From NCBI GenBank assembly GCA_903907925.1, contig CAIVQB010000085.1, positions 1-64,000 of the forward strand: a stretch of 64,000 nucleotides of DNA, read 5' to 3'. A program made the translations under genes and the position numbers. The DNA is from an uncultured Verrucomicrobiota bacterium. GTDB lineage: Bacteria; Verrucomicrobiota; Verrucomicrobiia; Limisphaerales; UBA9464. Below, piece after piece: positions 43,559 through 51,581 of the stretch (its first letter is position 1; each line of letters starts with the position of its first letter). The notes beneath the pieces were generated by a model, which was not told where the DNA came from, searched no databases, and was given only the letters and a program-made list of their open reading frames with translations.

Positions 43559-44068
43559 ATGCCATCCCGGGATCTCGAACAACTCTACGACCGCCACGCG
43601 GCAGCGTTGTTCGCCTTTCTGCTCAATCTGACTCGGGACGAGTCGGACACCCGGGACGCGCTCCAGGAATTATTCATCAAGATCGCCCGCCGGCCTGAAT
43701 TGATGGCCGACGTCCGCAGTGAGCGCGAATTCCTCCTGCGGCTGGCCCACAATCTGGCCATCGATCTCATCCGGCGTCGCGCCTCGCGCTCGCGTGCCCA
43801 GGAGGCGTTCGGTGAAGAACCGATGGCGGTGTTCGCGCCGGCGGCCGATCCCGACGAAGCCGCGTATCGAAAGGAACTCGCCGCGGCATTGGGCGAACTT
43901 CCACCCGACCAGCGGGCGGTGATCCATCTCAAGCTCTGGGAAGGACTCACGTTCGAAGCCATCGCCACCGCCCTGGAAATTCCGCTCAACACCGCGGCGA
44001 GCCGGTATCGCTACGGCCTAGACAAACTGCGCGGCCGGTTGCGTCCCCTTTACGACGATCTCCGCTGA
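43559..44068 (+). CDS. ECF-type RNA polymerase sigma factor
   Basis: Sigma-70 family regulator. Region 2 (about 5-75) contains LYDRHAAALFAFLLNLTRDE, DALQELFIKIARRP and FLLRLAHNLAIDLIRRRASR; region 4 (about 110-160) contains LPPDQRAVIHLKLWEGLTFEA and the HTH IATALEIPLNTAASRYRYGL. The 169-aa length is typical of an ECF factor. The downstream small membrane protein could be its anti-sigma factor. Confidence 0.93.
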   Translation: MPSRDLEQLYDRHAAALFAFLLNLTRDESDTRDALQELFIKIARRPELMADVRSEREFLLRLAHNLAIDLIRRRASRSRAQEAFGEEPMAVFAPAADPDEAAYRKELAAALGELPPDQRAVIHLKLWEGLTFEAIATALEIPLNTAASRYRYGLDKLRGRLRPLYDDLR

Positions 44069-44110
44069 CCGGATATGAAATCTCGAATCTCCCCAATCCA
44101 CGCGCCGCAC

Positions 44111-44281
44111 GACCTTTGGAGTGCGGCGGGAAGCGCAGCGCCACGCCGCTTTGTAACCGCTGGCACGTTCGCTATGCCCCGGAGCCTCGCTGACGCGACG
44201 GTCGAGCGGTGCACCGGCGATTTTCCGCAACACCCGGACTCGATAGCGGTGTCGACGCTTCGCTCTGCCACCGCACTCCAT
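44111..44281. repeat. Terminal-inverted-repeat intergenic element, copy A
   Basis: Begins CCTTTGGAGTGCGGCGGGAA and ends TGCCACCGCACTCCA; the two ends are inverted copies over about 35 bp (TGGAGTGCGG, AAGCG and CCGCT blocks shared). The ends are almost identical to those of copy B at 49910-50100, while the middles differ. It sits between the sigma-factor gene and the next gene of that cluster, 12 bp before the start codon. The gap 44069-44292 holds nothing else. Confidence 0.8.
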
Positions 44282-44292
44282 AAACAGACGCC

Positions 44293-44787
44293 ATGAATGA
44301 TGACTTCGAACAGCATCTGACCCGCACGCCTCTCCGGAGCCTGCCGCCGAAATGGCGTCAGGACATTCTCCACGCCGCCACCCAGGCCGCCGCGATTCCG
44401 ACATCCGAGATGCGTCGTCGACCCGCCGCGGCAAAACCGGCGGGATGGTGGAACACACTCTGGCTGCGGTTCCCGCTTCCCACAATGGGACTCGCCGCCG
44501 CCTGGGCAGTGGTCTTTCTCTCCGGAACACTGGACAGCGCGCTCAACGGCCGGTCGAAGAATTCAGGCGGCGGTGTTTCCCAGGAACAAATGGCCTGGGC
44601 GCGAGCCCAACGTTCCGAACTTTGGCTCCTCGCGGGATTCTCCGATACGACCGCCGTCCACTCCGAACCCAGTCCGGCAACACAACCGCCCCGTGCAGTC
44701 CAACGGCCTCGAAGCGACCGGAAACGTGACGACGACGATCGCTTTGGATTCCTACACGGGAACCAGTCGGAACTTGAGTCGGTTTGA
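44293..44787 (+). CDS. Single-span membrane protein, possible anti-sigma factor
   Basis: 164-aa protein with a polar N-terminus (about 1-52: MNDDFEQHLTRTPLRSLPPK), one hydrophobic helix (about 60-78: PLPTMGLAAAWAVVFLSGTL) and a polar, charged C-terminus. This topology and the position next to an ECF sigma gene fit an anti-sigma factor, but the zinc-binding HxxxCxxC motif is absent. Family not recognised. Its end overlaps a TTG start of the next gene (TTGA), so the two may be coupled. Confidence 0.6.
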   Translation: MNDDFEQHLTRTPLRSLPPKWRQDILHAATQAAAIPTSEMRRRPAAAKPAGWWNTLWLRFPLPTMGLAAAWAVVFLSGTLDSALNGRSKNSGGGVSQEQMAWARAQRSELWLLAGFSDTTAVHSEPSPATQPPRAVQRPRSDRKRDDDDRFGFLHGNQSELESV

Positions 44788-44834
44788 TCGATCGCACCCT
44801 CTCACCCCTTTTTCAATTCCGCCCCATTCCCGCC

Positions 44835-46799
44835 ATGTCTCCCTCCGCCTACTACTGCTGGCTCTATGAGCGCCGCTTCACCTGGCTTGGCCTGCGACGC
44901 ATCCAACCGCGGCCCGACCAAAACTTTCCCGCAGTCATCGCGTTAGTCACTCCGCTGATCATTACCGGATTGGTCCTGCTCCCGGCAGCAGTGCTGTCCC
45001 TGTTTATGCGATCGACAACGGGACCGCTGCCGGACGTGTACTACAACATCCTCGGTGCCATCGGATTCACCTGCGGGGTGATTCACACTGGATTCGCCTG
45101 GCTGGTCTGGAACCAGCGCGCCGCAGGTCGACGAGCTTCCGGCACCACCACTCCCTCCGTTCGACCCGGAGGATTTGTCTGCTGGCTGGTAGGCCCGTTC
45201 TATCTGTTGGTGGTCAGTTTCATCACGCCGATCGCCCTGCTGATCGCAATCGAGAACGTTCGCGGGGCGCTGATGTGGAAACGCGTCCGAACGGAATTTC
45301 AGGCGAAGGGGGAACATCTCTTTCTGAGCGAGATCGTCCCGCCGCCGGTGCCCGACGCGCAGAATTTCGCCAGCATCCCGCTGTTCACCGACCTGTTCGC
45401 CTACGGACACCAGACCAACTGGGTCAGCGGCAAACCTGTCCTCACCCAGACTCAATGGGACAACACCAACGCGATGGCCCGGTTCACAGTGTTTGCACTG
45501 CCGGATAAGTATTTGCCCGAGCGCGAACGCGAACGCGGGAAGAATTCACAAGGCCCTCGCACCATCCCACTCTCCGAATGGGCGATCGCGTTCCGTACCG
45601 CCATTTCAAACCAGACCGCGAGACCATCCTCACTCAAAAAGAATTCCAACACAGTTCAACTTCCCACCTATCCTGCCGCGGCATCGGATGCGAGCGATGC
45701 GCAGGTGGTATTGACCGCGCTGTCGGTGGGCGACATGGAAATGACCTCCATTTGCGAGGCGAGTCACCGACCTTATACCCGGTTTCCGATCCATTGGGAG
45801 GACGGCTTTGCCACACTCCTGCCGCACTTGGCCAAGATGAAGGGATTGAGCCGATTTCTGGACATGCGCGTGGAAGCCAAGGTGGCCGCCGGGGATGTTT
45901 CAGGAGCGTTCGAGGATGCTCAGTGCGGCTTCCGAATCGTCAACGCGCTTCACTCGGAACCGTATCTCATTTCCCAACTGGTCCGGTTCGCCCAAGCCGC
46001 CATTGCTGGCCAGTCGGTTTGGCATGGAATTGCGCTCCATCGCTGGACCGATGCCCAACTTCAGGAATTCCAGCAGAACCTGATGCAAACGCACTATGTC
46101 GCGGACACCGGACACGCAATCGAGGGTGAACGCGCTGGATCCATGACCGTCATGGAACAATGGGCTGGAAATTCACGCCGGTTTCGTGAAGAGATGCGGA
46201 CTGTGGGCAGCCAGTCTGATACCGAGATTCCCCAGGGAATCGTGGCCAACTCCGCAGGTGGATCCATGATTCCCAGCGGATGGATTCGGCAGAACCAGGC
46301 GTCGATCGCCACCTACATGCAGTATCGAATCGACCAAGCCCGGACTTTGGTAGTCACCCCTCCGGCGTCGGGACTCGCCGCCGTTCTCAACCAGCCCAAT
46401 TCCGGCGTCGCAGGTGAATCGGCCTTAATCGCGTCTCCAACGACGCCCTACAACATTTTTGTGAAAATGCTGCTCCCGGCCTTCGACAAGGCAATCCTCA
46501 AGGGCATTCGCAGCGACGTCACCGCCCGGATGGCCGGCACCGGATGCGCGCTGGAACGCTATCGGATCCGGCACGGCGACTATCCGGCCACCCTCGCCGC
46601 GCTCGCCCCGGAATTTCTTCCTGATGCCCCGCGTGATCCGATGGACAATCAACCGTTGCGCTACGCCCGAACGTCCGACGGCCTCTTCCGTCTCTGGTCC
46701 ACCGGATCGGACGGAGTGGACGACGGTGGCAAGGCACGTCACTCCCAACCCAATCCCGAAGCCGGTGAAAAAGGCCTCGACTGGGTCTGGCCCTATTGA
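44835..46799 (+). CDS. Large membrane protein of the ECF cluster, function unknown
   Basis: About 654 aa. Three hydrophobic spans occur in the first 160 residues (VIALVTPLIITGLVLLPAAV, NILGAIGFTCGVIHTGFAWL, FYLLVVSFITPIALLIAI), followed by a long soluble region with a helical middle. The C-terminus (ALERYRIRHGDYPATLAAL and DGLFRLWSTGSDGVDDGG) matches a motif common to many uncharacterised verrucomicrobial proteins. An earlier TTG at 44784, overlapping the previous stop, is an alternative start. Catalytic residues are not apparent. Confidence 0.68.
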   Translation: MSPSAYYCWLYERRFTWLGLRRIQPRPDQNFPAVIALVTPLIITGLVLLPAAVLSLFMRSTTGPLPDVYYNILGAIGFTCGVIHTGFAWLVWNQRAAGRRASGTTTPSVRPGGFVCWLVGPFYLLVVSFITPIALLIAIENVRGALMWKRVRTEFQAKGEHLFLSEIVPPPVPDAQNFASIPLFTDLFAYGHQTNWVSGKPVLTQTQWDNTNAMARFTVFALPDKYLPERERERGKNSQGPRTIPLSEWAIAFRTAISNQTARPSSLKKNSNTVQLPTYPAAASDASDAQVVLTALSVGDMEMTSICEASHRPYTRFPIHWEDGFATLLPHLAKMKGLSRFLDMRVEAKVAAGDVSGAFEDAQCGFRIVNALHSEPYLISQLVRFAQAAIAGQSVWHGIALHRWTDAQLQEFQQNLMQTHYVADTGHAIEGERAGSMTVMEQWAGNSRRFREEMRTVGSQSDTEIPQGIVANSAGGSMIPSGWIRQNQASIATYMQYRIDQARTLVVTPPASGLAAVLNQPNSGVAGESALIASPTTPYNIFVKMLLPAFDKAILKGIRSDVTARMAGTGCALERYRIRHGDYPATLAALAPEFLPDAPRDPMDNQPLRYARTSDGLFRLWSTGSDGVDDGGKARHSQPNPEAGEKGLDWVWPY

Positions 46800-47584
46800 C
46801 GACTCGACGAACCGTTGACGAAGCTTCCTCCGTGACAACTCTCGAATCCGTATTCCTGGGTGCTACCGAAACCCATTCGCCCGCCGAAATCCGCAAGGCG
46901 CTCGCCGCGGGGCTCGATCCACGAAAGCCCATCGGCGGACGAACGCCCGTGCAATGGATGCTGGAAATGTATTATCGGTCCGATCTGTTCCCGGAGTGCC
47001 TTCGGATCCTGCTGGATGCCGGCGGAACCCTTGAGGATCCGGTTCTCGCACCGGTGTTGTTGAACGATGTGGAGGGCCTGCGTCGCGCATTGGCGGCGGA
47101 CGCGGCGCTGATCCTTCACCGCACGAACCTCGTTTCGACGTTCACTCCACTGATCGGTGCCACCCTGCTTCACGTGGCGGCGGAGTATGGAAATCTGGCC
47201 GTCGCGCGGGAACTCATCACCGCGGGTGCCGATGTCAACGCCCGCGCCGACGTGGACGCCTTCGGATTGAACGGCCACACCCCGCTGTTTCACACTGTCA
47301 ATTCCAACGCCAACCGCTCGGAGCCGTTGATGCGCCTGCTCCTGGAATCCGGCGCGCGGGCCGACATCGCGCTTCAGGGAATCACCTGGGGCCAGGGTTT
47401 CGAATGGGAAACCACGGTGTTCGACGTGACGCCGATTTCCTACGCCCAACTTGGATTGCTGCCCCAATTCCAGCGAACCGAAAAAGACATCGACCACAAC
47501 ATCCGCCTGTTACTGAAGGCCGGCGTGCGTCCCGTGCCTCCGCTGCCCAACATTCCAAATCGGTATCTTCATCCGAGGAAGTAG
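46796..47584 (+). CDS. Ankyrin repeat protein
   Basis: 262-aa soluble protein with ankyrin-like repeats (ATLLHVAAEYGNLAVARELI, TAGADVNARADVDAFGLNGH, TPLFHTVNSNANRSEPLMRL, LLESGARADIAL). Ankyrin domains mediate protein contacts. It starts with a TTG that overlaps the preceding stop as TTGA; a GTG at 46832 is an alternative. Last gene of the ECF cluster; a hairpin at 47816-47837 lies in the convergent gap. Confidence 0.8.
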   Translation: MTTRRTVDEASSVTTLESVFLGATETHSPAEIRKALAAGLDPRKPIGGRTPVQWMLEMYYRSDLFPECLRILLDAGGTLEDPVLAPVLLNDVEGLRRALAADAALILHRTNLVSTFTPLIGATLLHVAAEYGNLAVARELITAGADVNARADVDAFGLNGHTPLFHTVNSNANRSEPLMRLLLESGARADIALQGITWGQGFEWETTVFDVTPISYAQLGLLPQFQRTEKDIDHNIRLLLKAGVRPVPPLPNIPNRYLHPRK

Positions 47585-47665
47585 ACGACAGCCGGCACCA
47601 CACATTCCGCAGGACGAAATAACAACAAAGGCGCGAAGGCTGGGAGAATTCCGAATCCGACTTGA

Positions 47666-47700
47666 AACGCGGCGGAATACGAAGCGCCACGTCGCTTCCG
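47666..47700. repeat. Partial copy of the TGGAGTGCGG element
   Basis: The segment with GCGGCGGAA and CGAAGCGCCACG, then CGCTT resembles the left module of the elements at 44111 and 49910 but lacks the right end. The gap 47585-47878 otherwise has a GGTTCCACCCG-type motif and the hairpin at 47816. Confidence 0.45.
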
Positions 47701-47815
47701 GCTCGGAGGGCGTGGTTCCACCCGCGCCCCAATTCGTCGCGAAACCCGCGTCAGGATACCCGCATCTCACCGTCCACGAACAGCGGCCGACTTTCCCGCA
47801 ACAAAAACGCAGATG

Positions 47816-47837
47816 GGGCTCGGGTGGAACCGAGCCC
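47816..47837. terminator. Hairpin in the convergent gap after the ankyrin gene
   Basis: GGGCTCGG-GTGGAA-CCGAGCCC, a perfect 8-bp stem between convergent genes. It lacks a clear T-run, so it may be a repeat-derived structure: the loop and arm sequence GGTTCCACCCGAGCCC also occurs at about 55669. Confidence 0.4.
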
Positions 47838-47878
47838 TCAAAGGTTGGCGGTGTTCCTGCGGCGGCTCGATGTCTTGC

Positions 47879-49042
47879 TCAGCGCGTTCCTTCGAGGGTT
47901 TCCAGGACGCGATGCAGTTCGGCATCCGTATTGTAGTAGTGGGGACTCAACCGGATCCATTGGCGTCCATCGCGGGTGGTTCGCAATGAGGTGACAATGC
48001 CGGCTTCGCTCAGCGTCCGGTGCAGGGCGGCCATGTCACTTCCGGGCACGGCAAAGGTGGTGATGCCACCGGTGTTGTCGGGCGGCATTTCCGGTTGGAG
48101 CACTTCGCATCCCTTTTCCTGCAACGCGGCCACCAGCCAGGCCCGCTTGCGGCTCAGCTCCGCTGCGATGGATTCGATCCCCACTTCCTCCAACAGCGCG
48201 AACGCAGCCCGCAGTCCGGCAATCCCGAGCAGATTCTGAGTCCCGGCCTCGTACTTCCGGGCATCACCGCGGAACTGAAGATCGTCCTGAGTAAGAAACC
48301 CAGGAGAACGGACGTTGTGCCAGCCGTGGACGATCGGCTGCAGGCGGGCCTGCACTTCCTTTCGCACGTACAACACCCCGGCAGCGCAGGGTCCGAGCAG
48401 CCATTTGTGGGCATCCGCCGCGAGAAAATCGACGTGATCCACATAGGTCGGGAACGCGCCCAAGGTCTGGATCCCATCGATGCTGAGCAGGATCCCCCGC
48501 GAATGAAGCCATTTACCAAGGGCATCCACATTCACCCGCCATCCGGTGACAAAGTGGCAACTGGCCAGGGCGACCAGGCGGGTGTTCTCGTCCACCTGCC
48601 CCTGGACATCGATCAACCGGATCTTGCCGAGTTCGCGAACATTCAGCAGGCGCACTTCGACTCCCCGATCTGCCAGCGCCATCCACGGATACACGTTCGA
48701 GGGATAGTCATCGTGATAGACGAGGATGTTGTGCCCCTTCTTCCACGGCATTCCGCCCGCGATGTAGCTCAGGGCCACCGACGTCGGGCCGACAAACGCG
48801 ATCTCGTCCGACTGCGCATGAAGGGCCTCGGCGACAATCCGGCGGGTGTCGGAAAGGTACTGGGGCGGCAGCGACGCCTCCTGATCATCAACCATCGCTA
48901 CGAGCGCCCGGGCCTGCACCGCCTCGGCCACCCGACGCGGGAGTGGACACACCGAGGCATGGCCCAGATGGATCTTCGCAGCGGTCACCGGGAACTCGTG
49001 CCGGCGGAGTTCCTCGTTGGAGTGCAGTTCAGCAATCGTCAT
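47879..49042 (-). CDS. Class V PLP-dependent aminotransferase (cysteine desulfurase/isopenicillin-epimerase-like)
   Basis: Fold-type I PLP enzyme. The PLP Lys is K213 in FLAADAHKWLLGPCAAGVLY, and the cofactor Asp lies in LLSIDGIQTLGAF. FVGPTSVALSYIAGG and HDDYPSNVYPWMAL match the aminotransferase class V substrate region. The HKW form with DD-YPSN is closer to the epimerase/desulfurase-like group than to IscS, and no catalytic Cys loop of desulfurases is clear. The reaction is undetermined. Convergent with the ankyrin gene. Confidence 0.88.
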   Translation of the reverse strand: MTIAELHSNEELRRHEFPVTAAKIHLGHASVCPLPRRVAEAVQARALVAMVDDQEASLPPQYLSDTRRIVAEALHAQSDEIAFVGPTSVALSYIAGGMPWKKGHNILVYHDDYPSNVYPWMALADRGVEVRLLNVRELGKIRLIDVQGQVDENTRLVALASCHFVTGWRVNVDALGKWLHSRGILLSIDGIQTLGAFPTYVDHVDFLAADAHKWLLGPCAAGVLYVRKEVQARLQPIVHGWHNVRSPGFLTQDDLQFRGDARKYEAGTQNLLGIAGLRAAFALLEEVGIESIAAELSRKRAWLVAALQEKGCEVLQPEMPPDNTGGITTFAVPGSDMAALHRTLSEAGIVTSLRTTRDGRQWIRLSPHYYNTDAELHRVLETLEGTR

Positions 49043-49090
49043 TCCGGCCCACGCTAACCGAAAACCATCGGGGGTTCGAATGTCTTCTGC

Positions 49091-49816
49091 TCAGGAAACG
49101 GACGGCTTCGCCCGCTGACGGATGTTGAGCAACTCCACCCCGGCGGAGAACGCCATCGCGAAGTAGATGTAGCCCTTCGGCACGTGTTGATGCAGGCCTT
49201 CCGCGATCAGCATGGTCCCGATCAGGATCAGGAAGGCCAGGGCCAGCATCTTGATGGTGGGATGTCGCTCCACAAATCCGGCGATGGCATTCACGAACAC
49301 CAGCATGACGATCATGGCCATCACCACCGCGGCGATCATCACGCCGATCCGGTTCGACATGCCAACCGCGGTGATCACCGAGTCGAGCGAGAACACAATA
49401 TCGAGCAGGAGGATCTGGACCACCGCCGCCTGAAACGACGGAACCCGCGCGGGTCCGTCGGCGGAATGGCCGCCCTCGATTTTTTCATGGATCTCGCGGG
49501 TGCTCTTAAACACCAGAAACAGGCCGCCCGCCAGAAGGATCACGTCCTTGCCCGAGACCGACCAGGTGCGTCCGGCGAAATCGGCCGACCAAAAGGGGTG
49601 GTCCAGTCGCATCACCCACGCCAGCGAACACAGCAGCAGGATCCGGGTGACCAACGCCAGTGCCAGTCCGGTGCGCCGTGCCCGGTCCCGCTGGTCCGAC
49701 GGGAGCGTGTTGCTGAGAATCGAGATGAAGATCAGGTTGTCGATGCCGAGGACGATCTCCAGAAACGTCAGGGTCAGGAAACCGATCCACACATCCGGGT
49801 CCGTCAGCCAGTCCAT
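49091..49816 (-). CDS. TerC family integral membrane protein
   Basis: About seven to eight helices. Starts with WIGFLTLTFLEIVLGIDNLI, whose E and D (LEIVLGIDNLIF) are the acidic pair of TerC proteins, repeated in LLLDIVFSLDSVITAVGM. The 241-aa length is normal. TerC-type proteins are linked to metal (including Mn2+) efflux, which is of interest given the Mn uptake module at 8-11 kb, though the two loci are far apart. Confidence 0.92.
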   Translation of the reverse strand: MDWLTDPDVWIGFLTLTFLEIVLGIDNLIFISILSNTLPSDQRDRARRTGLALALVTRILLLCSLAWVMRLDHPFWSADFAGRTWSVSGKDVILLAGGLFLVFKSTREIHEKIEGGHSADGPARVPSFQAAVVQILLLDIVFSLDSVITAVGMSNRIGVMIAAVVMAMIVMLVFVNAIAGFVERHPTIKMLALAFLILIGTMLIAEGLHQHVPKGYIYFAMAFSAGVELLNIRQRAKPSVS

Positions 49817-49909
49817 AGTCCGCGGACGCTACACCGGAACCGCATTGTGGCCAATGGAAGCGGGATCGGGGATTTCCACGGAGGCCACACTCCGGACAAC
49901 GCCGCCCAA

Positions 49910-50100
49910 CCTTTGGAGTGCGGCGGGAAGCGGAGCGCCACGCCGCTTTGGAACCGGTGGCGCGAACACCGAGCGCCGGAGCCGCCGCCTGGCCGGACGG
50001 GTGGGAACTTGAACCAGGCGTGGTGAATGAATCCGCGGCTTGCGAATCGGAATCCCGCGGCACAGCGGTGTCGACGCTTCGCTTTGCCACCGCACTCCAC
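49910..50100. repeat. Terminal-inverted-repeat intergenic element, copy B
   Basis: Begins CCTTTGGAGTGCGGCGGGAA and ends TTGCCACCGCACTCCA, matching the ends of copy A at 44111-44281 with only one or two changes per end; the middle about 110 bp is different. It fills most of the 345-bp gap 49817-50161, ending exactly where the PFK terminator begins. Short ORFs here are artefacts of the repeat. Confidence 0.82.
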
Positions 50101-50136
50101 AAAAAAACGCCGCGCGAACAGGGTCGCGCGGCGTTT
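50101..50136 (-). terminator. Rho-independent terminator after the phosphofructokinase gene
   Basis: Perfect 13-bp stem (AAACGCCGCGCGA with TCGCGCGGCGTTT), 6-nt loop. On the minus strand it runs into a seven-T tract. It starts 25 bp after the stop codon. Confidence 0.93.
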
Positions 50137-50161
50137 GAAAGGAAGACGTTGGGCGTGCCGT

Positions 50162-51436
50162 TCAGGCACGCGGCGCTAGCAGCTTGTCGACCCGGCTCTT
50201 TTCCAGGTGAACGTAGCTGGGAAGGCCGTTGACGGTCGGCACCTTGACCTCGCCCACGATCAACGGGGCGGCGTACTCGACGAACTTCTCGGTCGGCATC
50301 ATGCCGTCCTCGCTGATCCAGTCGCGCGGGATGAAATGTTCGACGTTGGCCACTTCGGACAACGGCTGGAGTTCGACGGTCCACTTGTAGGGACTGGAGG
50401 AGAGACGGACGATCTTGGACATGAAGCCCGACTTGCCATCGACCGCAGCGCGGACGGCGGCGGCACCGCAGGCGAACGCTTCATCGACGTCGGTCTGGCT
50501 GGCGAAATGAGCGGCAGCGCGCTGGGCGTAGCCGAGCTTCACCGTGCGGGTCTTCAGGTTCAACTTGCCCTGAACGATGACCGCGAGCGCATCGGCGGCA
50601 CCGGAAAGCACCGGATGACCAAAGGCGTCGAGGCGGGATTTGTCAGCGCCGATTTCTTCGCCGGCGGCGTTCTTGAGACCTTCGCCGACCACCACGATGC
50701 AGTATTTCTCGGCAGCGACGGTGGCCTTGACCTTGTTGAGGAAGGCTTCCTCGTCGAGGGCGATTTCGGGCAACAGGATGATGTGCGGCGGATGGGAGGG
50801 ATTGCCCTGCTTGGCCAGCACAGTGCCGGCGGCGATCCAACCCGCGGCGCGGCCCATCACTTCAACGATGCAGCACGAACCGTCATCGGTGGCCATCGCG
50901 CCCACGTCGAGACCGATCTCCATCACCGTCGCGCAATTGTACTTCACCACAGAGCCGTAGCCCGGGCAGTGATCCGTGTGCGGCAAATCGTTGTCGATCG
51001 TCTTGGGCACACCGTTCACGCGCATCTCGTAGCCGCGCTTGACGGCTTCCTCATGGATTTTGTGGGCGGTGTCCTGGGAATCGTTGCCACCGGCGTAGAA
51101 GAAGTAGCGGATGTTGTGGGCTTTGAAGACCTCGAACAGCCGGTCCATGTCCTGGGCGGCCTTTTCCGGCTTCTTCTTGAAATCGATCTTGTAACGGCAG
51201 GTACCGAGAGCGGCCGCCGGGGTGTGCTTGAGGCCGTCGATGGCCTTGGCCTTTTCGTCGTTCAGGTCGATGAGGTCCTCGTTGAGGATGCCCAGGATAC
51301 CGTTGAGGCCGCCGTAAATGTTCTCGATGTAGTCGTGCCGACCCGCCTCGGTGATCACGCCGGCCACCGACGCATTGATGACCGCGGTGGGGCCGCCCGA
51401 CTGGGCGACCAAAAGGTTTCCGATAAGTTCAGCCAT
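50162..51436 (-). CDS. 6-phosphofructokinase, probably pyrophosphate-dependent
   Basis: Glycolytic kinase phosphorylating fructose-6-phosphate. Motifs: LLVAQSGGPTAVINASVAG (N-terminal loop), FFYAGGNDSQDT in place of the ATP-type GGDGS loop, and GVPKTIDNDL, where Lys instead of Gly (PKTIDND) marks PPi-dependent enzymes. VEVMGRAAGWIAAGT contacts fructose-6-P. The 424-aa length and the GGND variant resemble Thermotoga-type PPi-PFKs. Phosphate-donor assignment is by these motifs only. A strong terminator follows. Confidence 0.93.
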   Translation of the reverse strand: MAELIGNLLVAQSGGPTAVINASVAGVITEAGRHDYIENIYGGLNGILGILNEDLIDLNDEKAKAIDGLKHTPAAALGTCRYKIDFKKKPEKAAQDMDRLFEVFKAHNIRYFFYAGGNDSQDTAHKIHEEAVKRGYEMRVNGVPKTIDNDLPHTDHCPGYGSVVKYNCATVMEIGLDVGAMATDDGSCCIVEVMGRAAGWIAAGTVLAKQGNPSHPPHIILLPEIALDEEAFLNKVKATVAAEKYCIVVVGEGLKNAAGEEIGADKSRLDAFGHPVLSGAADALAVIVQGKLNLKTRTVKLGYAQRAAAHFASQTDVDEAFACGAAAVRAAVDGKSGFMSKIVRLSSSPYKWTVELQPLSEVANVEHFIPRDWISEDGMMPTEKFVEYAAPLIVGEVKVPTVNGLPSYVHLEKSRVDKLLAPRA

Positions 51437-51581
51437 AGGATGTCTTCCGTTGAAAAGCGGCGCTCACCTTGCCCGTCTGCGGGAAGCCGAAGCAAGGCGG
51501 GAATGCAACGGCGATAGGGACGCTCGGATTAGGGAACCCTGTGCCGCGCCGAGCCGGAAACACCACCAAACAGCCGGGCTA

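Noticed and set aside
49804-50169. Short ORFs rich in AKRRHR-type sequence near 44.1 and 49.9 kb
   Set aside because: They arise from the terminal-inverted-repeat elements and not from conserved genes.
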